Source: Pseudomonas lalucatii (GTDB taxonomy: Bacteria > Pseudomonadota > Gammaproteobacteria > Pseudomonadales > Pseudomonadaceae). From it: 64,000 nucleotides of DNA. Where the stretch lies: the NCBI RefSeq assembly GCF_018398425.1, contig NZ_JADPMV010000001.1, forward strand, positions 1,054,001-1,118,000, given 5' to 3'. Position numbers and translations under genes: made by a program. Within the stretch, counting starts at the first letter, position 1. Each line of letters begins with the position of its first letter. The notes under the pieces are model-generated. The model was not told where the DNA came from. It saw nothing but the letters and a program-made list of their open reading frames with translations, and searched no databases. Below, piece after piece: positions 22,380 to 32,219 of this stretch.

Positions 22380-24302
22380 TTAGCCTTCCAGTTCGGCCCA
22401 ACGCTCCAAAAGCTGATCCAGTTCATCCTGCAGCGCCTGCAGCTGCGCCAGGACCGCCGCCGTCTCCTGCGCCGGCTGCTGGTAGAAGCCAGGGTCGCCC
22501 ACGCGCTCCTGCACGGTGGCGATCTGCGTCTCCAGGGCATCGATCTGCCCGGGCAGCGCCTCCAGCTCGCGCTGCAGCTTGTAGCTGAGCTTCTTTTTCC
22601 CTGCAGCCGCGGCCGGCTCGGGCACCGCTGCGGGCGCCGCGGCCGCGGCAACCACGGCGGAGGCCAGTTCGGCCTTGCCGCCCTTGCTCTCGCCGACCCC
22701 CAGCAGGCGCGCCGAGCCGCCCTGACGCAGCCAGTCCTGATAGCCGCCGACATATTCGCGCACGCGCCCCTCGCCCTCGAACACCAGGGTGCTGGTGACC
22801 ACGTTATCGAGGAAGGCACGGTCGTGGCTGACCATCAGCACGGTGCCGGGGAAGGTCAGCAGCACCTCCTCGAGCAGCTCCAGGGTTTCCACGTCGAGGT
22901 CGTTGGTCGGCTCGTCCAGCACCAGCAGGTTGGCCGGCTTGCTGAACAGCTTGGCCAGCAGCAGGCGGGCCCGCTCGCCACCCGACAGGGCCTTGACCGG
23001 GGTCCGTGCGCGCTGGGGGCTGAACAGGAAATCGCCGAGATAGCTCAGCACATGACGGTTCTGCCCGTCGATGCTGATGAAGTCGCGGCCCTCGGCGACG
23101 TTGTCGATCACCGTCTTCTCCGGGTCCAGCTGATGGCGCAGCTGGTCGAAATAGGCCACTTCCAACTTGGTGCCGATCTCGATCTTGCCGGCGGTGGGCT
23201 GCAGGTCGCCGAGCAACAGCTTGAGCAGGGTGGTCTTGCCGGTGCCGTTGGCGCCGAGCAGGCCGATACGGTCGGAACGCTGCAGGACCATGGAGAAATC
23301 ATCGATCAGCTTCGGCCCGCCCGGGTGGGCGAAGCCGACCTGCTCGACCACCATCACCTGCTTGCCGGACTTCTCCGCCACGTCCAACTGGATCGTCGCC
23401 TTGCCCTGGCGCTCGCGCCGCTCGCTGCGCTCGGCACGCATCGCCTTGAGCGCACGCACGCGCCCCTCGTTGCGGGTGCGCCGCGCCTTGATGCCCTGGC
23501 GAATCCACACCTCCTCCTGGGCCAGGCGCTTGTCGAACAGCGCATTGGCGGTCTCTTCGGCCGCCAGCTGCTGCTCCTTGTGCACCAGGAAACTGGCGTA
23601 GTCGCCGTTCCAGTCGATCAGGCCGCCGCGATCCAGTTCGAGGATGCGCGTGGCCAGGTTCTGCAGGAAGGCCCGGTCGTGGGTGATGAACAGTACCGCG
23701 CCGCCGAAGCCCAACAGCGCCTCTTCCAGCCAGGCGATGGCGCCGATGTCCAGGTGGTTGGTCGGCTCGTCCAGCAGCAGCAGGTCCGGCTCCGAGACCA
23801 GCGCCTGGGCCAGCAGCACGCGCCGGCGCCAGCCGCCGGACAGCTCGGCCAGGGTCTTGTCGGCCGGCAGCTGCAGGCGGCTCAGGGTGCTCTCGACCAG
23901 TTGCTGCAGGCGCCAGCCGTCGCGCGCCTCGAGGTCCTGCTGGACGTGCATCAGCTTGTCCAGGTCGGCATCGCTGTGGATGTTCTGGCTCAGGTGGTGG
24001 TACTCGGCGAGCAAGGCGCCGACCCCATCCAGCCCCTCGGCAACCACATCGAACACCGTGCGTTCGTCGGCGCGCGGCAGCTCCTGCGGCAGCTCGCCGA
24101 TCTTCAGCCCCGGCGCCCGCCAGATCTCGCCATCGTCGGCCTGCCGGTCGCCCTTGACCAGGCGCAGCAGGCTGGACTTGCCGGTACCGTTGCGGCCGAT
24201 GATGCACACCCGCTCGCCCCGGGCGATCTGCCAGGACACCTGGTCCAGCAGCGGCATGGCGCCGTAGGCCAGGGAAACATCGGTGAACTTGAGCAGGGTC
24301 AT
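22380..24302 (-). CDS. uup: ABC-F ATPase of the Uup family
   Basis: 640 aa with two ABC cassettes and no membrane domain. The first Walker A is GRNGTGKSS with signature LSGGWRRR. The second is GANGTGKTT with signature LSGGERARL. Both carry LLLDEPTNHLD / LVLDEPTNDLD Walker B motifs. An arm/linker rich in Arg and Glu separates them, and a C-terminal coiled coil (LQRELEALPGQIDALETQI) is typical of Uup, which binds ribosomes and DNA structures and affects transposon excision. ATG 24302 has GAGGC upstream. The ORF extension to 24452 has no ribosome site. Confidence 0.9.
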   Translation of the reverse strand: MTLLKFTDVSLAYGAMPLLDQVSWQIARGERVCIIGRNGTGKSSLLRLVKGDRQADDGEIWRAPGLKIGELPQELPRADERTVFDVVAEGLDGVGALLAEYHHLSQNIHSDADLDKLMHVQQDLEARDGWRLQQLVESTLSRLQLPADKTLAELSGGWRRRVLLAQALVSEPDLLLLDEPTNHLDIGAIAWLEEALLGFGGAVLFITHDRAFLQNLATRILELDRGGLIDWNGDYASFLVHKEQQLAAEETANALFDKRLAQEEVWIRQGIKARRTRNEGRVRALKAMRAERSERRERQGKATIQLDVAEKSGKQVMVVEQVGFAHPGGPKLIDDFSMVLQRSDRIGLLGANGTGKTTLLKLLLGDLQPTAGKIEIGTKLEVAYFDQLRHQLDPEKTVIDNVAEGRDFISIDGQNRHVLSYLGDFLFSPQRARTPVKALSGGERARLLLAKLFSKPANLLVLDEPTNDLDVETLELLEEVLLTFPGTVLMVSHDRAFLDNVVTSTLVFEGEGRVREYVGGYQDWLRQGGSARLLGVGESKGGKAELASAVVAAAAAPAAVPEPAAAAGKKKLSYKLQRELEALPGQIDALETQIATVQERVGDPGFYQQPAQETAAVLAQLQALQDELDQLLERWAELEG

Positions 24303-24601
24303 GGCACGCCTCGAATACGACAGGCACTGAGGCGGCGGACAAGGTCCGGAAGCATGCATCGACATGCGCCCCGGCTGCCGATTGCCCGCCACGCTCAGCG
24401 CAGAAACTGATTCGTCGCAGCCCGAGGGCCGCGACAAAAACTGGGCGCGCATTCTAACCGAGATACGCCCGGGGTTTGCGCCAATTTCATGCAGGCGCCG
24501 GGCGGCGCCGCGCTTTCGTCGCCCCCGGGCAAAAGGCTAAGCTAGCGGAACTCCGCCCCGGCCATGCCGGCGCCCACCCAACTGCCTAGCCTGGAAGTGT
24601 C

Positions 24602-26530
24602 ATGCGCGGTCGCCTGTTCTCCCTGCTGTCCTGCTTCTGTCTCCTTGCCGCCACGCTCGCCTCGGCCCAGGCCGCCAGCCTGGAGCAGCAGCGCCAGTAC
24701 TACGACGAGGCCAAGCGGGCCCTGGCCAAGGGCAACAGCGAGCCCTATCGGCGCTACGCCAGCGCCTTGCGCGACTACCCCCTGGAGCCCTACCTGGCCT
24801 ACGACGAGCTGACCGCCCGTCTGAAATCGGCGAGCAATGACGAGATCGAGAAGTTCCTCGCCGAGCACGGCGACCTGCCCCAGGCCGGCTGGATGAAACT
24901 GCGCTGGCTGCGCTGGTTGGCCGAACGCGGCGAATGGCAGCGCTTCGTCAACCACTACGACCCGGCGCTGAACTTCACCGAGCTGGACTGCCTGTACGGC
25001 CAGTACCAGCTCGGCCACGGCCTGACCGCCGAGGGCCATGCCACGGCGGAGAAGCTCTGGTTGGTCGGCAAGTCCCAGCCGGAGGCCTGCGATCGCCTGT
25101 TCGAGCGTTGGAGCGGCGCCGGCCAGCTCACCGAACAGAAGCGCTGGCAACGGGCCAAGCTGGCCGCCGAAGCCCGCAACTATGGCCTGGCCAAGTACCT
25201 GGTCAAGAGCCTGCCGAACCTGGGCAAGCAGGGCCAGCTGCTGATCGAGGTGGCGCAGAAGCCGCAACTGCTCGCCCAGACCGCGCGTTTCGCGCCGGCG
25301 GACGCAGCCATGGCCGACGTGGTCGGCCTGGGCCTGCGCCGCCTGGCCCGCCAGGATCCGGAGCAGGCACTGAGGCTGCTCGACGGTTACGCCCAGCGCC
25401 TGCACTTCTCCAGCGAGGAGCAGGTCGCCATCGCCCGCGAGATCGGCCTGACCCTGGCCAAGCGCTTCGACGCCCGCGCCCTCGAGGTGATGGCCAAGTA
25501 CGACCCAGAACTGCGCGACAACACCGTCAGCGAATGGCGCGCGCGCCTGCTGCTGCGTCTCGGTCGCTGGAACGAAGCGCACCGCCTGACCCGGCTGATG
25601 CCCGCCGCCCTGGCGCAGACCAGCCGCTGGCGCTACTGGCAGGCGCGCAGCCTGCAACTGGCCCAGCCCAACAATAGCGAGCACCAGGCCCTCTACCAGG
25701 GCCTGGCCAAGGAGCGCGACTTCTACGGCTTCATGGCCGCCGACCAGGTCAAGGCGCCTTACCAGCTGAACAACAAGCCCCTGGCGCTGGACCGCAACAC
25801 ACTGCAGAAGGTACGCAACGCCGCCGGCATCCGCCGCGCCCTGGAGTTCCATGCCCGCGGCCAGATCGTCGACGGCCGCCGCGAGTGGTATCACGTCAGT
25901 CGCCTGTTCAGCCGCGAGGAGCTGGTCGCCCAGGCCCGCCTGGCCTATGACCTGGGCTGGTATTTCCCGGCCATCCGCACCATCAGCCAGGCCCAGTACT
26001 GGGACGACCTCGACGTGCGCTTCCCCATGGCCCACCGCTCGGAGCTGACCCGCGAGGCGAAGAAGCGCGGCATTCACTCCAGCTGGGTGTTCGCCATCAC
26101 CCGCCAGGAAAGCGCCTTCATGGCCGACGCCCGCTCGCCGGTCGGCGCCATGGGCCTGATGCAGCTGATGCCGGCCACCGCCAAGGAGACCGCGCGGCGC
26201 TTCGGCATCCCCCTATCTTCGCCGCAACTGGCCTACCGCCCGGAGGTCAACATCCAGCTGGGCGCCGCCTACCTGAGCCAGATCTACGGCCAGTTCAACG
26301 GCAACCGGGTACTCGCCTCCGCCGCCTACAACGCCGGACCCGGCCGCGTGCGCCAGTGGCTGCGCGGCGCCGACCACCTGGCCTACGACGTGTGGATCGA
26401 GAACATTCCGTTCGACGAGACGCGGCAATACGTGCAGAACGTGCTGTCCTATGCGGTGATCTACGGGCAGAAGCTCAACGCCCCGCAGCCGCTGATCGGC
26501 TGGCACGAACGCTACTTCGACGATCAATGA
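24602..26530 (+). CDS. slt: Soluble lytic murein transglycosylase (Slt70 type)
   Basis: Periplasmic enzyme that cleaves MurNAc-GlcNAc bonds to 1,6-anhydro products, feeding the recycling pathway that includes NagZ. 642 aa. A signal peptide (cleaved after SAQA) is followed by a long helical superhelix that forms the doughnut, then the lysozyme-like SLT domain. In that domain the catalytic Glu is in TRQESAFMADA, followed by GAMGLMQLMPATA and AYNAGPGRV. Length and order match Slt70 family members in Pseudomonas. The gene stands alone, convergent with the MOSC gene 28 bp away. Confidence 0.95.
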   Translation: MRGRLFSLLSCFCLLAATLASAQAASLEQQRQYYDEAKRALAKGNSEPYRRYASALRDYPLEPYLAYDELTARLKSASNDEIEKFLAEHGDLPQAGWMKLRWLRWLAERGEWQRFVNHYDPALNFTELDCLYGQYQLGHGLTAEGHATAEKLWLVGKSQPEACDRLFERWSGAGQLTEQKRWQRAKLAAEARNYGLAKYLVKSLPNLGKQGQLLIEVAQKPQLLAQTARFAPADAAMADVVGLGLRRLARQDPEQALRLLDGYAQRLHFSSEEQVAIAREIGLTLAKRFDARALEVMAKYDPELRDNTVSEWRARLLLRLGRWNEAHRLTRLMPAALAQTSRWRYWQARSLQLAQPNNSEHQALYQGLAKERDFYGFMAADQVKAPYQLNNKPLALDRNTLQKVRNAAGIRRALEFHARGQIVDGRREWYHVSRLFSREELVAQARLAYDLGWYFPAIRTISQAQYWDDLDVRFPMAHRSELTREAKKRGIHSSWVFAITRQESAFMADARSPVGAMGLMQLMPATAKETARRFGIPLSSPQLAYRPEVNIQLGAAYLSQIYGQFNGNRVLASAAYNAGPGRVRQWLRGADHLAYDVWIENIPFDETRQYVQNVLSYAVIYGQKLNAPQPLIGWHERYFDDQ

Positions 26531-26558
26531 CCGGCTGCGGCGCCTGCCGGTCGCATGC

Positions 26559-27365
26559 CTACTCGAGGACCTCGACCGGCATGCCCACGGCCAGCTCGCC
26601 GCTGCCGCAGGCGATCAGGTTCTGCCCGAAATACACCTCGCCCTCGCGCTGACGATAGCCGCGCAGAGTCGTCAGCGGCTCGCGGTCGACGCTGCGCTCG
26701 CCGGTCTGCGGGTCGAGGGTGGTCATGATGCAACGGGAACAGCCCTTGGCCACGCGAAACTCCAGGTCGCCGATGCGGATGCGTTTCCAGCCGTCTTCGG
26801 CATAGGGCGGCGCACCCTCGATCACCAGATTGGGGCGAAAGCGCAACATCTCCAGGGGACGGCCGACCCGGACGGACAGGTCGTCCAGCGAGCCCTGACC
26901 GATCAGCAGCAGGGGGAAACCGTCGGCAAAGGCCACCTTGTCGCCGACCGCGGCATAGGCGGTGTCGACCTGCCGCGCGCGGGCCTCGCAGACCTGCACC
27001 AGACGGCAATCGCGTCCGAGCGCCTGGCTCAGCCAGCGGGCCGCCGCCTCGCCGGCATCCGGCACCCGCAGGCTGTCGCGCCAGATGGTCACCCCGCGCA
27101 GCTCGGCCTGCTCGCCGGGCAGCGCGACCAGCAGATCGGCCATGCCCGGCGCGCTCAGGCGCAGTTGCTCGGCATCCTGCCAGCGCGCCCGCAACTGGGT
27201 CATCTGCGGCAGCAGGCGCTGAGTCAGGAAGCGCCCGCTGGCCGCATCCACTACCATCCAGCGGCGGTCCCCCGAGAGCCCCAGGGCATCGAGCTGCGCC
27301 TCGTCCAGGGACTCGGCGATGGCCGACTTCAGCGGATAACGGTACAACCCCGAGAGACGTAACAT
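26559..27365 (-). CDS. MOSC-domain protein, YcbX type without ferredoxin domain
   Basis: 268 aa. MOSC N-terminal beta-barrel (LYRYPLKSAI, then DRRWMVVD) and C-terminal MOSC domain with the conserved Cys in AKGCSRCIMTT, where the molybdenum cofactor ligand is expected. E. coli YcbX reduces N-hydroxylated compounds and needs a fused ferredoxin domain. Here the protein stops before such a domain, so electrons must come from a partner. ATG 27365 (MLRLSGLYRYPLK) is two bases from the oppositely oriented ATG of the DUF1499 gene: the two starts share the palindrome CATG. Confidence 0.88.
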   Translation of the reverse strand: MLRLSGLYRYPLKSAIAESLDEAQLDALGLSGDRRWMVVDAASGRFLTQRLLPQMTQLRARWQDAEQLRLSAPGMADLLVALPGEQAELRGVTIWRDSLRVPDAGEAAARWLSQALGRDCRLVQVCEARARQVDTAYAAVGDKVAFADGFPLLLIGQGSLDDLSVRVGRPLEMLRFRPNLVIEGAPPYAEDGWKRIRIGDLEFRVAKGCSRCIMTTLDPQTGERSVDREPLTTLRGYRQREGEVYFGQNLIACGSGELAVGMPVEVLE

Positions 27366-27852
27366 GAGCCAGTTTTCCCTTAGGCAAAACGCCCTTATAC
27401 GAGCAACCCGCCCCGCCCACAAGCCCGGACTGGCCCTCGCGCTGGCCCTGCTGGGCGCCTGCGGCGGCGCGCCGCCGGAGCACCTGGGCGTGCACGCCGG
27501 CCGCCTGGCGCCCTGCCCCGACTCGCCCAACTGCGTCAGCAGCCAGGCCCGCGACGAGGCCCACCGGGTTGCGCCGCTGCCGCTGCTGGGGACCCGGCAA
27601 CAGACCCGCGCACGACTGGTCGCGCTGCTCGGTCGCGAGCCGCGGGCACGGCTGGTGGTGCAGGGCGATGACTATTTGCGTGCGGAATTCAGCAGCCGGC
27701 TGCTGCGCTTCGTCGACGACGTGGAGTTTCTCATCGGCGAGCAGGGGGTCGAGGTGCGTTCGGCGTCACGCCTGGGCCACTCGGACTTGGGCGTCAACCG
27801 CCAGCGCATCGAACGGCTGCGCCGGCGCCTGGCTCCACAGCCTGCCCCCTAG
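27364..27852 (+). CDS. DUF1499 family lipoprotein
   Basis: 162 aa. A basic N-region and a short hydrophobic segment end in a lipobox (LLGAC, Cys33), so it is a probable lipoprotein. The DUF1499 signature follows: APCPDSPNCVSSQA near the start of the mature part, then YLRAEFSSRLLRFVDDVEFLI and EVRSASRLGHSDLGVNRQRIE at the end. Function unknown across the family. Both ends overlap neighbours: the start shares CATG with the divergent MOSC gene and the stop shares CTAG with the convergent cheV. Its transcript must start inside the MOSC coding sequence. Confidence 0.88.
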   Translation: MSQFSLRQNALIRATRPAHKPGLALALALLGACGGAPPEHLGVHAGRLAPCPDSPNCVSSQARDEAHRVAPLPLLGTRQQTRARLVALLGREPRARLVVQGDDYLRAEFSSRLLRFVDDVEFLIGEQGVEVRSASRLGHSDLGVNRQRIERLRRRLAPQPAP

Positions 27853-28784
27853 GCGCTGGCCTCGTCGCGCAGCAGGCGCTCGCGTATCACCTCGACCAGC
27901 CGGTCCGGCTGGAACTTGGACAGGAAACCATCGCAACCGACCTTCTTCACCATGGCCTCGTTGAAGCTGCCGGAGAGCGAGGTATGCAGCACCACGTAGA
28001 GGTCTTTCAGGCGCGGGTCCTGACGGATCTCGGTGGTCAGACGATAGCCGTCCATCTCCGGCATCTCCGCATCGGTGAAGACCATCAGCAGCTTGTCGCT
28101 CACCACCTCCCCGGCATCGGCCCACTGCTTGAGCAGGCGCAGGCCCTTGAGGCCGTCGGTGGCCACGTGCATCTTCATGCCCAGCTGCGACAGGGTATCG
28201 CGCAGCTGGGTCAGGGCCACGCTGGAGTCGTCCACCAGCAGCACCTCGCGGCCGCGGGCGCGGGCCAGCAGCGGATCGCTCAGCCGCTCGCTGGAGATCT
28301 TGGTGCTGTACGGCACGATCTCGGCCAGCACCTTCTCCACATCGATGATTTCCACCAGCTGATCCTCGATCTTGGTGATCGCGGTCAGGTAGTGCTGGCG
28401 CCCGGCCCCGCCCGGCGGCGGCAGTATGGCCTCCCAGTTGAGGTTGAGGATGCGCTCGACGCCACCCACCAGGAAGGCCTGCACCGAGCGGTTGTACTCG
28501 GTGACGATGATGGTACTGCGCTCGTCCGGCACCAGCGGACGCATGCCGATGGCCTGGGACAGGTCGATCACCGGCAGGGTCTGGCCGCGCAGGTTGACCA
28601 CTCCGCAGACACAGCGATGACGCTGCGGAATCAGGGTCAGCCTGGGCAGCTGCAGGACTTCCTGCACCTTGAACACGTTGATCGCGAACAGCTGTCGACC
28701 GGCCAGGCGGAACATCAGGATTTCCAGACGGTTCTCGCCCACCAACTGGGTGCGTTGATCGACCGAGTCGAGAATGCCGGCCAT
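27849..28784 (-). CDS. cheV: Chemotaxis coupling protein CheV
   Basis: 311 aa. An N-terminal CheW-like domain (about 15-165, with CGVVNLRGQTLPVIDL) couples chemoreceptors to CheA. A C-terminal receiver domain (about 180-305) carries the acidic pocket EVLLVDDS, the phosphorylated Asp in VFTDAEMPEMDGY and the conserved Lys in FLSKF. CheV acts as a coupling protein and phosphate sink that tunes adaptation. No other chemotaxis gene is adjacent, as is common for cheV in Pseudomonas. The stop overlaps that of the DUF1499 gene. The 260 bp upstream to the next gene show nothing recognisable. Confidence 0.95.
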   Translation of the reverse strand: MAGILDSVDQRTQLVGENRLEILMFRLAGRQLFAINVFKVQEVLQLPRLTLIPQRHRCVCGVVNLRGQTLPVIDLSQAIGMRPLVPDERSTIIVTEYNRSVQAFLVGGVERILNLNWEAILPPPGGAGRQHYLTAITKIEDQLVEIIDVEKVLAEIVPYSTKISSERLSDPLLARARGREVLLVDDSSVALTQLRDTLSQLGMKMHVATDGLKGLRLLKQWADAGEVVSDKLLMVFTDAEMPEMDGYRLTTEIRQDPRLKDLYVVLHTSLSGSFNEAMVKKVGCDGFLSKFQPDRLVEVIRERLLRDEASA

Positions 28785-29044
28785 TGCGTACTCCTATAGA
28801 TTGTCGAGCCTAGCTACGGCAGGGCTATCGGCCGGACGCGGCAAAACTGTAGGCGCCGCCGGGCGCCATGATGCCCGAGGCACCACGGTGAAGCCAGGCT
28901 GCCACCGCATCGGCGCTCGGGCCATGCTGAGGCCCTGGCGGACAGAAGCGCGGCCAGGCTTCGGCGGACACGCTAAGGAACGGCGGGCGCGCCGGAGGCG
29001 CCTCCATCAGAAACCTGCGCAGTCGACCGCCCGTCGCACCGGCC

Positions 29045-30604
29045 CTAGGCCGGATAGCCGGTGATGGCCCGAATGCTCCGGTACAGCGGCCTGAGTTGCC
29101 GATACATGCGCAGGTAGACCTCGAGATACAACCGCTGGTAGGTCTGCTGGGCCTGCGGATCGGGCTGGAAGACCCGGCCCACGCGGGTCATGCCACGGAT
29201 CGCCGAGGGGAAGTCCGGATACAGCCCCAGCCCCACCGCGCAGTCGATCGCCGCGCCCAGTCCCGAGGTCTCGTAGGTGTGCGGGCGCTCGGCCGGCAGG
29301 CCGAAGATGTCGGCGGTCAGCTGCATGGCCGCATCGCTCTGGGAGCCGCCGCCGGACACCCGCAGGCGGGTGATCTTGCTGCCCGAGCGCCTCTCGATGC
29401 GTTCCTTGCCCTGGCGCAGGGCATAGGCCAGCCCCTCGAGGATGGCGCGGTACAGGTGCGCCCGGGTGTGCACGTCGCCGAAGCCGATGATCGAGCCCTT
29501 GGCCTCCAGGCCCGGCTCACGGATGCCCGGCGACCAGTAGGGTTGCAGCATCAACCCCATGGCGCCGGGCGGCACCGCATCGACCAGCTCGTCGAACAGC
29601 GCCTCGGGGGCGACGCCGAGTTCGCCGGCGCGCTGCATCTCGTGCAGGCCGAACTCCTGCTTGAACCAGCTAACCATCCAGAAGCCGCGAAAGATCATCA
29701 CCTCGGTGTTGAAGTGTCCGGGTATCGCCGCCGGATAGGGCGGGATCAGCCGGGTAGTCTCCAGGTAGCGGCGACGGGTGGTGTTGATGGTCGCCGTGGT
29801 GCCGTAGGACAGGCAGGCGACGTGCGGCTCCACACCGCCGGCGCCGAGCACCTCGCAGGCCTTGTCGGCGCCGGCGGCGATCAGCGGCAGGCCCTCGGGA
29901 ATGCCGGTGTGGCGGCTGGCCTCGGCCGTGACGTGGCCGAGCAGCTCGCCGGGCCGGCACAACTCGGGCAGCTGCTCGCGGCGCACCGCCAGCGCCTGCC
30001 ACTTCCAGTCGCCGGGCGCCGCCCACTGCAGGCGCTTGTAGTCGAACGGCAGGTAGGCCACGCAGCTGGTCAGCGAATCGACGAAGCGGCCGCACAGTCG
30101 ATGGGTGAGAAAGCCCGAGAGCAGCAGCACCTTGTGGGTCCGGCTGTGTACCTCCGGTTGCTGCTGGGCCACCCAGTTGACCTCGGCCTGGGCGCGGAAA
30201 TGCGCCACCGCCTCGCCGGCGCCGGCCAGTCTGAGCAGCCAGCCCCAGAGTCCGCTGATCGGCCCCGCCACCTCGGCGCGGCGCTGATCCAGCCAGAGGA
30301 TCGCCGGGCGCAACGGCATGCCGGCGGCGTCGACATGGATCAGGGTGCCACGCTGCGAGGTCAGCGACACGCCCTTGATCTGGCTGCGATCGATGTCCAG
30401 TTGCCGCCACAGTTGCTGGCAGGCCTCGCCGACGCTGGCCCAGTAGTATTCGGGGTCCTGCTCGGCCCAGCCGGGTTGCGCCGAGTAGTAGGCCTCGAGC
30501 TCCACCTTGCCCTTGCCGAGCAGGTTGCCCTGCAGGTCGAACAACAGGGCGCGCACGCTCTGGGTGCCGTTGTCGATGGCCAGCAGGTAGCTTGTCTCGC
30601 TCAC
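29045..30604 (-). CDS. FGGY-family carbohydrate kinase, substrate unknown
   Basis: 519 aa, within the FGGY range. The N-terminal ATPase-fold strand YLLAIDNGTQSVRALLFD, a central region around CLSYGTTATINTT and the C-terminal signature with GGGSQSDAAMQLTADI and YETSGLGAAI are all present. It phosphorylates a polyol or ketose, but the sugar cannot be read from sequence. GTG 30604 has AAGGA 7 nt upstream. An upstream ATG at 30643 overlaps the previous stop and lacks a ribosome site. It is last in a three-gene operon with GlpD-like and AGPS-like flavoenzymes, suggesting a glycerol-related or ketose-phosphate substrate. Confidence 0.88.
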   Translation of the reverse strand: MSETSYLLAIDNGTQSVRALLFDLQGNLLGKGKVELEAYYSAQPGWAEQDPEYYWASVGEACQQLWRQLDIDRSQIKGVSLTSQRGTLIHVDAAGMPLRPAILWLDQRRAEVAGPISGLWGWLLRLAGAGEAVAHFRAQAEVNWVAQQQPEVHSRTHKVLLLSGFLTHRLCGRFVDSLTSCVAYLPFDYKRLQWAAPGDWKWQALAVRREQLPELCRPGELLGHVTAEASRHTGIPEGLPLIAAGADKACEVLGAGGVEPHVACLSYGTTATINTTRRRYLETTRLIPPYPAAIPGHFNTEVMIFRGFWMVSWFKQEFGLHEMQRAGELGVAPEALFDELVDAVPPGAMGLMLQPYWSPGIREPGLEAKGSIIGFGDVHTRAHLYRAILEGLAYALRQGKERIERRSGSKITRLRVSGGGSQSDAAMQLTADIFGLPAERPHTYETSGLGAAIDCAVGLGLYPDFPSAIRGMTRVGRVFQPDPQAQQTYQRLYLEVYLRMYRQLRPLYRSIRAITGYPA

Positions 30605-30642
30605 AGCGCAATCCTTCTCGTCAGGCGCCCGGTCCACGGGCA

Positions 30643-32217
30643 TCAGTGCTCGCCCGGCACGCTGTAGCAGCGCCGCCAGAGCGCCAGATAGTCCCGCTGC
30701 TCCTGCTCCCAGCGGGCATCGCTCCAGCCCAGGCGAGGCTGGCACAGCGCGCGGATGCGCGGCAACTGGGCCTGGGCACCGCCGGGCAGCAGCAGGCCGA
30801 GGCGGGTACGGCGCAGCAGCAGGTCATCCAGATGCAGCACCAGCTCGTGCTGCGCCGCCCAGGCCAGTTCGATCCAGAGCGTCTCGCTGCCGGCAACCGG
30901 CTGGCTGCCGACCTCGGCCTGCAGAGCCAGCAGCCCCGGCAGCTCGCGGCCATAGCGTCCGCCCAGACGTTTCTGCCGGGCCGGGCTCAGGTGTGTCACG
31001 GGCGGGTTCGCGCAGGGCCGGAAGGTCGCTGCGCCGCCGTCCACCAGCGGCCGCCCGACAAACTCCGCGCAGGCACGCAGCACCTCCAGAGCCAGCGGAC
31101 GGAAGGTGGTCAGCTTGCCGCCGGCCAGGGTCACGCTGCCGGGCTCGACCCACAGCGCGTGTTCGCGGGTCTCATCGGAAGGCCGGCGACCGGCCTCGCC
31201 GTCGCTCACCACCGGACGTACCCCGGCCCAGGTCGAGAGCACATCGCCGGAGCCGATCCGCGCCGCGGGAAACTGCTGGGCGCAGGCGGCCAGCAGGTAG
31301 TCCAGCTCCACGACGCTGATGCAGGCCTCCTGATCCAGTGGCTCGCGATGGTCCAGGTCGGTGGTGCCGACCACGGTGGCACCCTCCCAGGGGAAGACGA
31401 AGACCGGCCGGCCATCCGCCGCGTGCATGAAGCTGAAGGCGTGGGCCACCGGCAGGCACCAGGCCGGCAGCAGCAGGTGGCTGCCGCGTAGCGGACGGAT
31501 CCGCGCGCCGCCATCCAGGCGATCGGCCCAGGCCCCGGTGGCCTGGGCCACCGCGCGGCTGCGCAGGCGATAGCGGCGGCCAGTTTCCCGGTCCTCGGCG
31601 AGCAGGCCGACCACCCGCCCGCCCTCGCGCAGCAGCTCCAGCACACGCACGCCATTGAGCGCCTCGGCGCCGTCGCCGCGGGCCTCGCCGAGCACGCGCA
31701 TGACCAGGCGGGCGTCGTCGGTCACCGCATCGAAGAAGCGCGTGGCGCCCAGCAGGCCGTCCTCCTTGAGCCCCGGCGCCAGATAGCGCAGCGCCTGCCG
31801 GGGGTAATACAGATGGTTGCGCCTGCCGGCCAGGGCGTCATACAGCGCCAGCAGCCCGCCGAACACTCTCGGCCCGGGAAACTGTCCCCGGTAATGGGCC
31901 ATCAGGAAGCTCAGCGGCTCCACCAGGCCCGGCGCCTCGGCCAGCAGGCGCTGGCGCTCGCGCACCGCGTCGCGGGTCAGGCCGAGCTGGCCCTTGGCGA
32001 TATAGCGCAGGCCGCCATGGACCATCTTCGACGAACGGCTGGAGGTACCCCAGGCGAAGTCGCGCTGCTCCAGCAACAGGCATGTCCAGCCGCGCCGCGC
32101 CGCCTCGCGGAGGATGCCAGCCCCGCAAATGCCGCCACCGACCACGATCAGATCCCAGTCGCGCGCCGCCAGCTGCGGCAGCGCGCGTTCACGCCAGGCG
32201 GCATTCCAGGCTTCCAT
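30643..32217 (-). CDS. GlpD-like FAD-dependent glycerol-3-phosphate dehydrogenase family protein
   Basis: 524 aa. Dinucleotide-binding motif VVGGGICGAGILREAARRG at the N-terminus, then TSSRSSKMVHGGLRYI, the GlpD/DAO signature, and GGKLTTFRPLALEVL in the C-terminal half. GlpD enzymes oxidise sn-glycerol-3-phosphate to DHAP and pass electrons to quinone. I would not assume that exact substrate, since this copy is locked in an operon with an FGGY kinase and an AGPS-like enzyme instead of glpFK. The ATG lies two bases after the stop of the upstream gene, with GAGGAG inside that stop region, so translation is coupled. Confidence 0.85.
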   Translation of the reverse strand: MEAWNAAWRERALPQLAARDWDLIVVGGGICGAGILREAARRGWTCLLLEQRDFAWGTSSRSSKMVHGGLRYIAKGQLGLTRDAVRERQRLLAEAPGLVEPLSFLMAHYRGQFPGPRVFGGLLALYDALAGRRNHLYYPRQALRYLAPGLKEDGLLGATRFFDAVTDDARLVMRVLGEARGDGAEALNGVRVLELLREGGRVVGLLAEDRETGRRYRLRSRAVAQATGAWADRLDGGARIRPLRGSHLLLPAWCLPVAHAFSFMHAADGRPVFVFPWEGATVVGTTDLDHREPLDQEACISVVELDYLLAACAQQFPAARIGSGDVLSTWAGVRPVVSDGEAGRRPSDETREHALWVEPGSVTLAGGKLTTFRPLALEVLRACAEFVGRPLVDGGAATFRPCANPPVTHLSPARQKRLGGRYGRELPGLLALQAEVGSQPVAGSETLWIELAWAAQHELVLHLDDLLLRRTRLGLLLPGGAQAQLPRIRALCQPRLGWSDARWEQEQRDYLALWRRCYSVPGEH

Positions 32218-32219
32218 GC

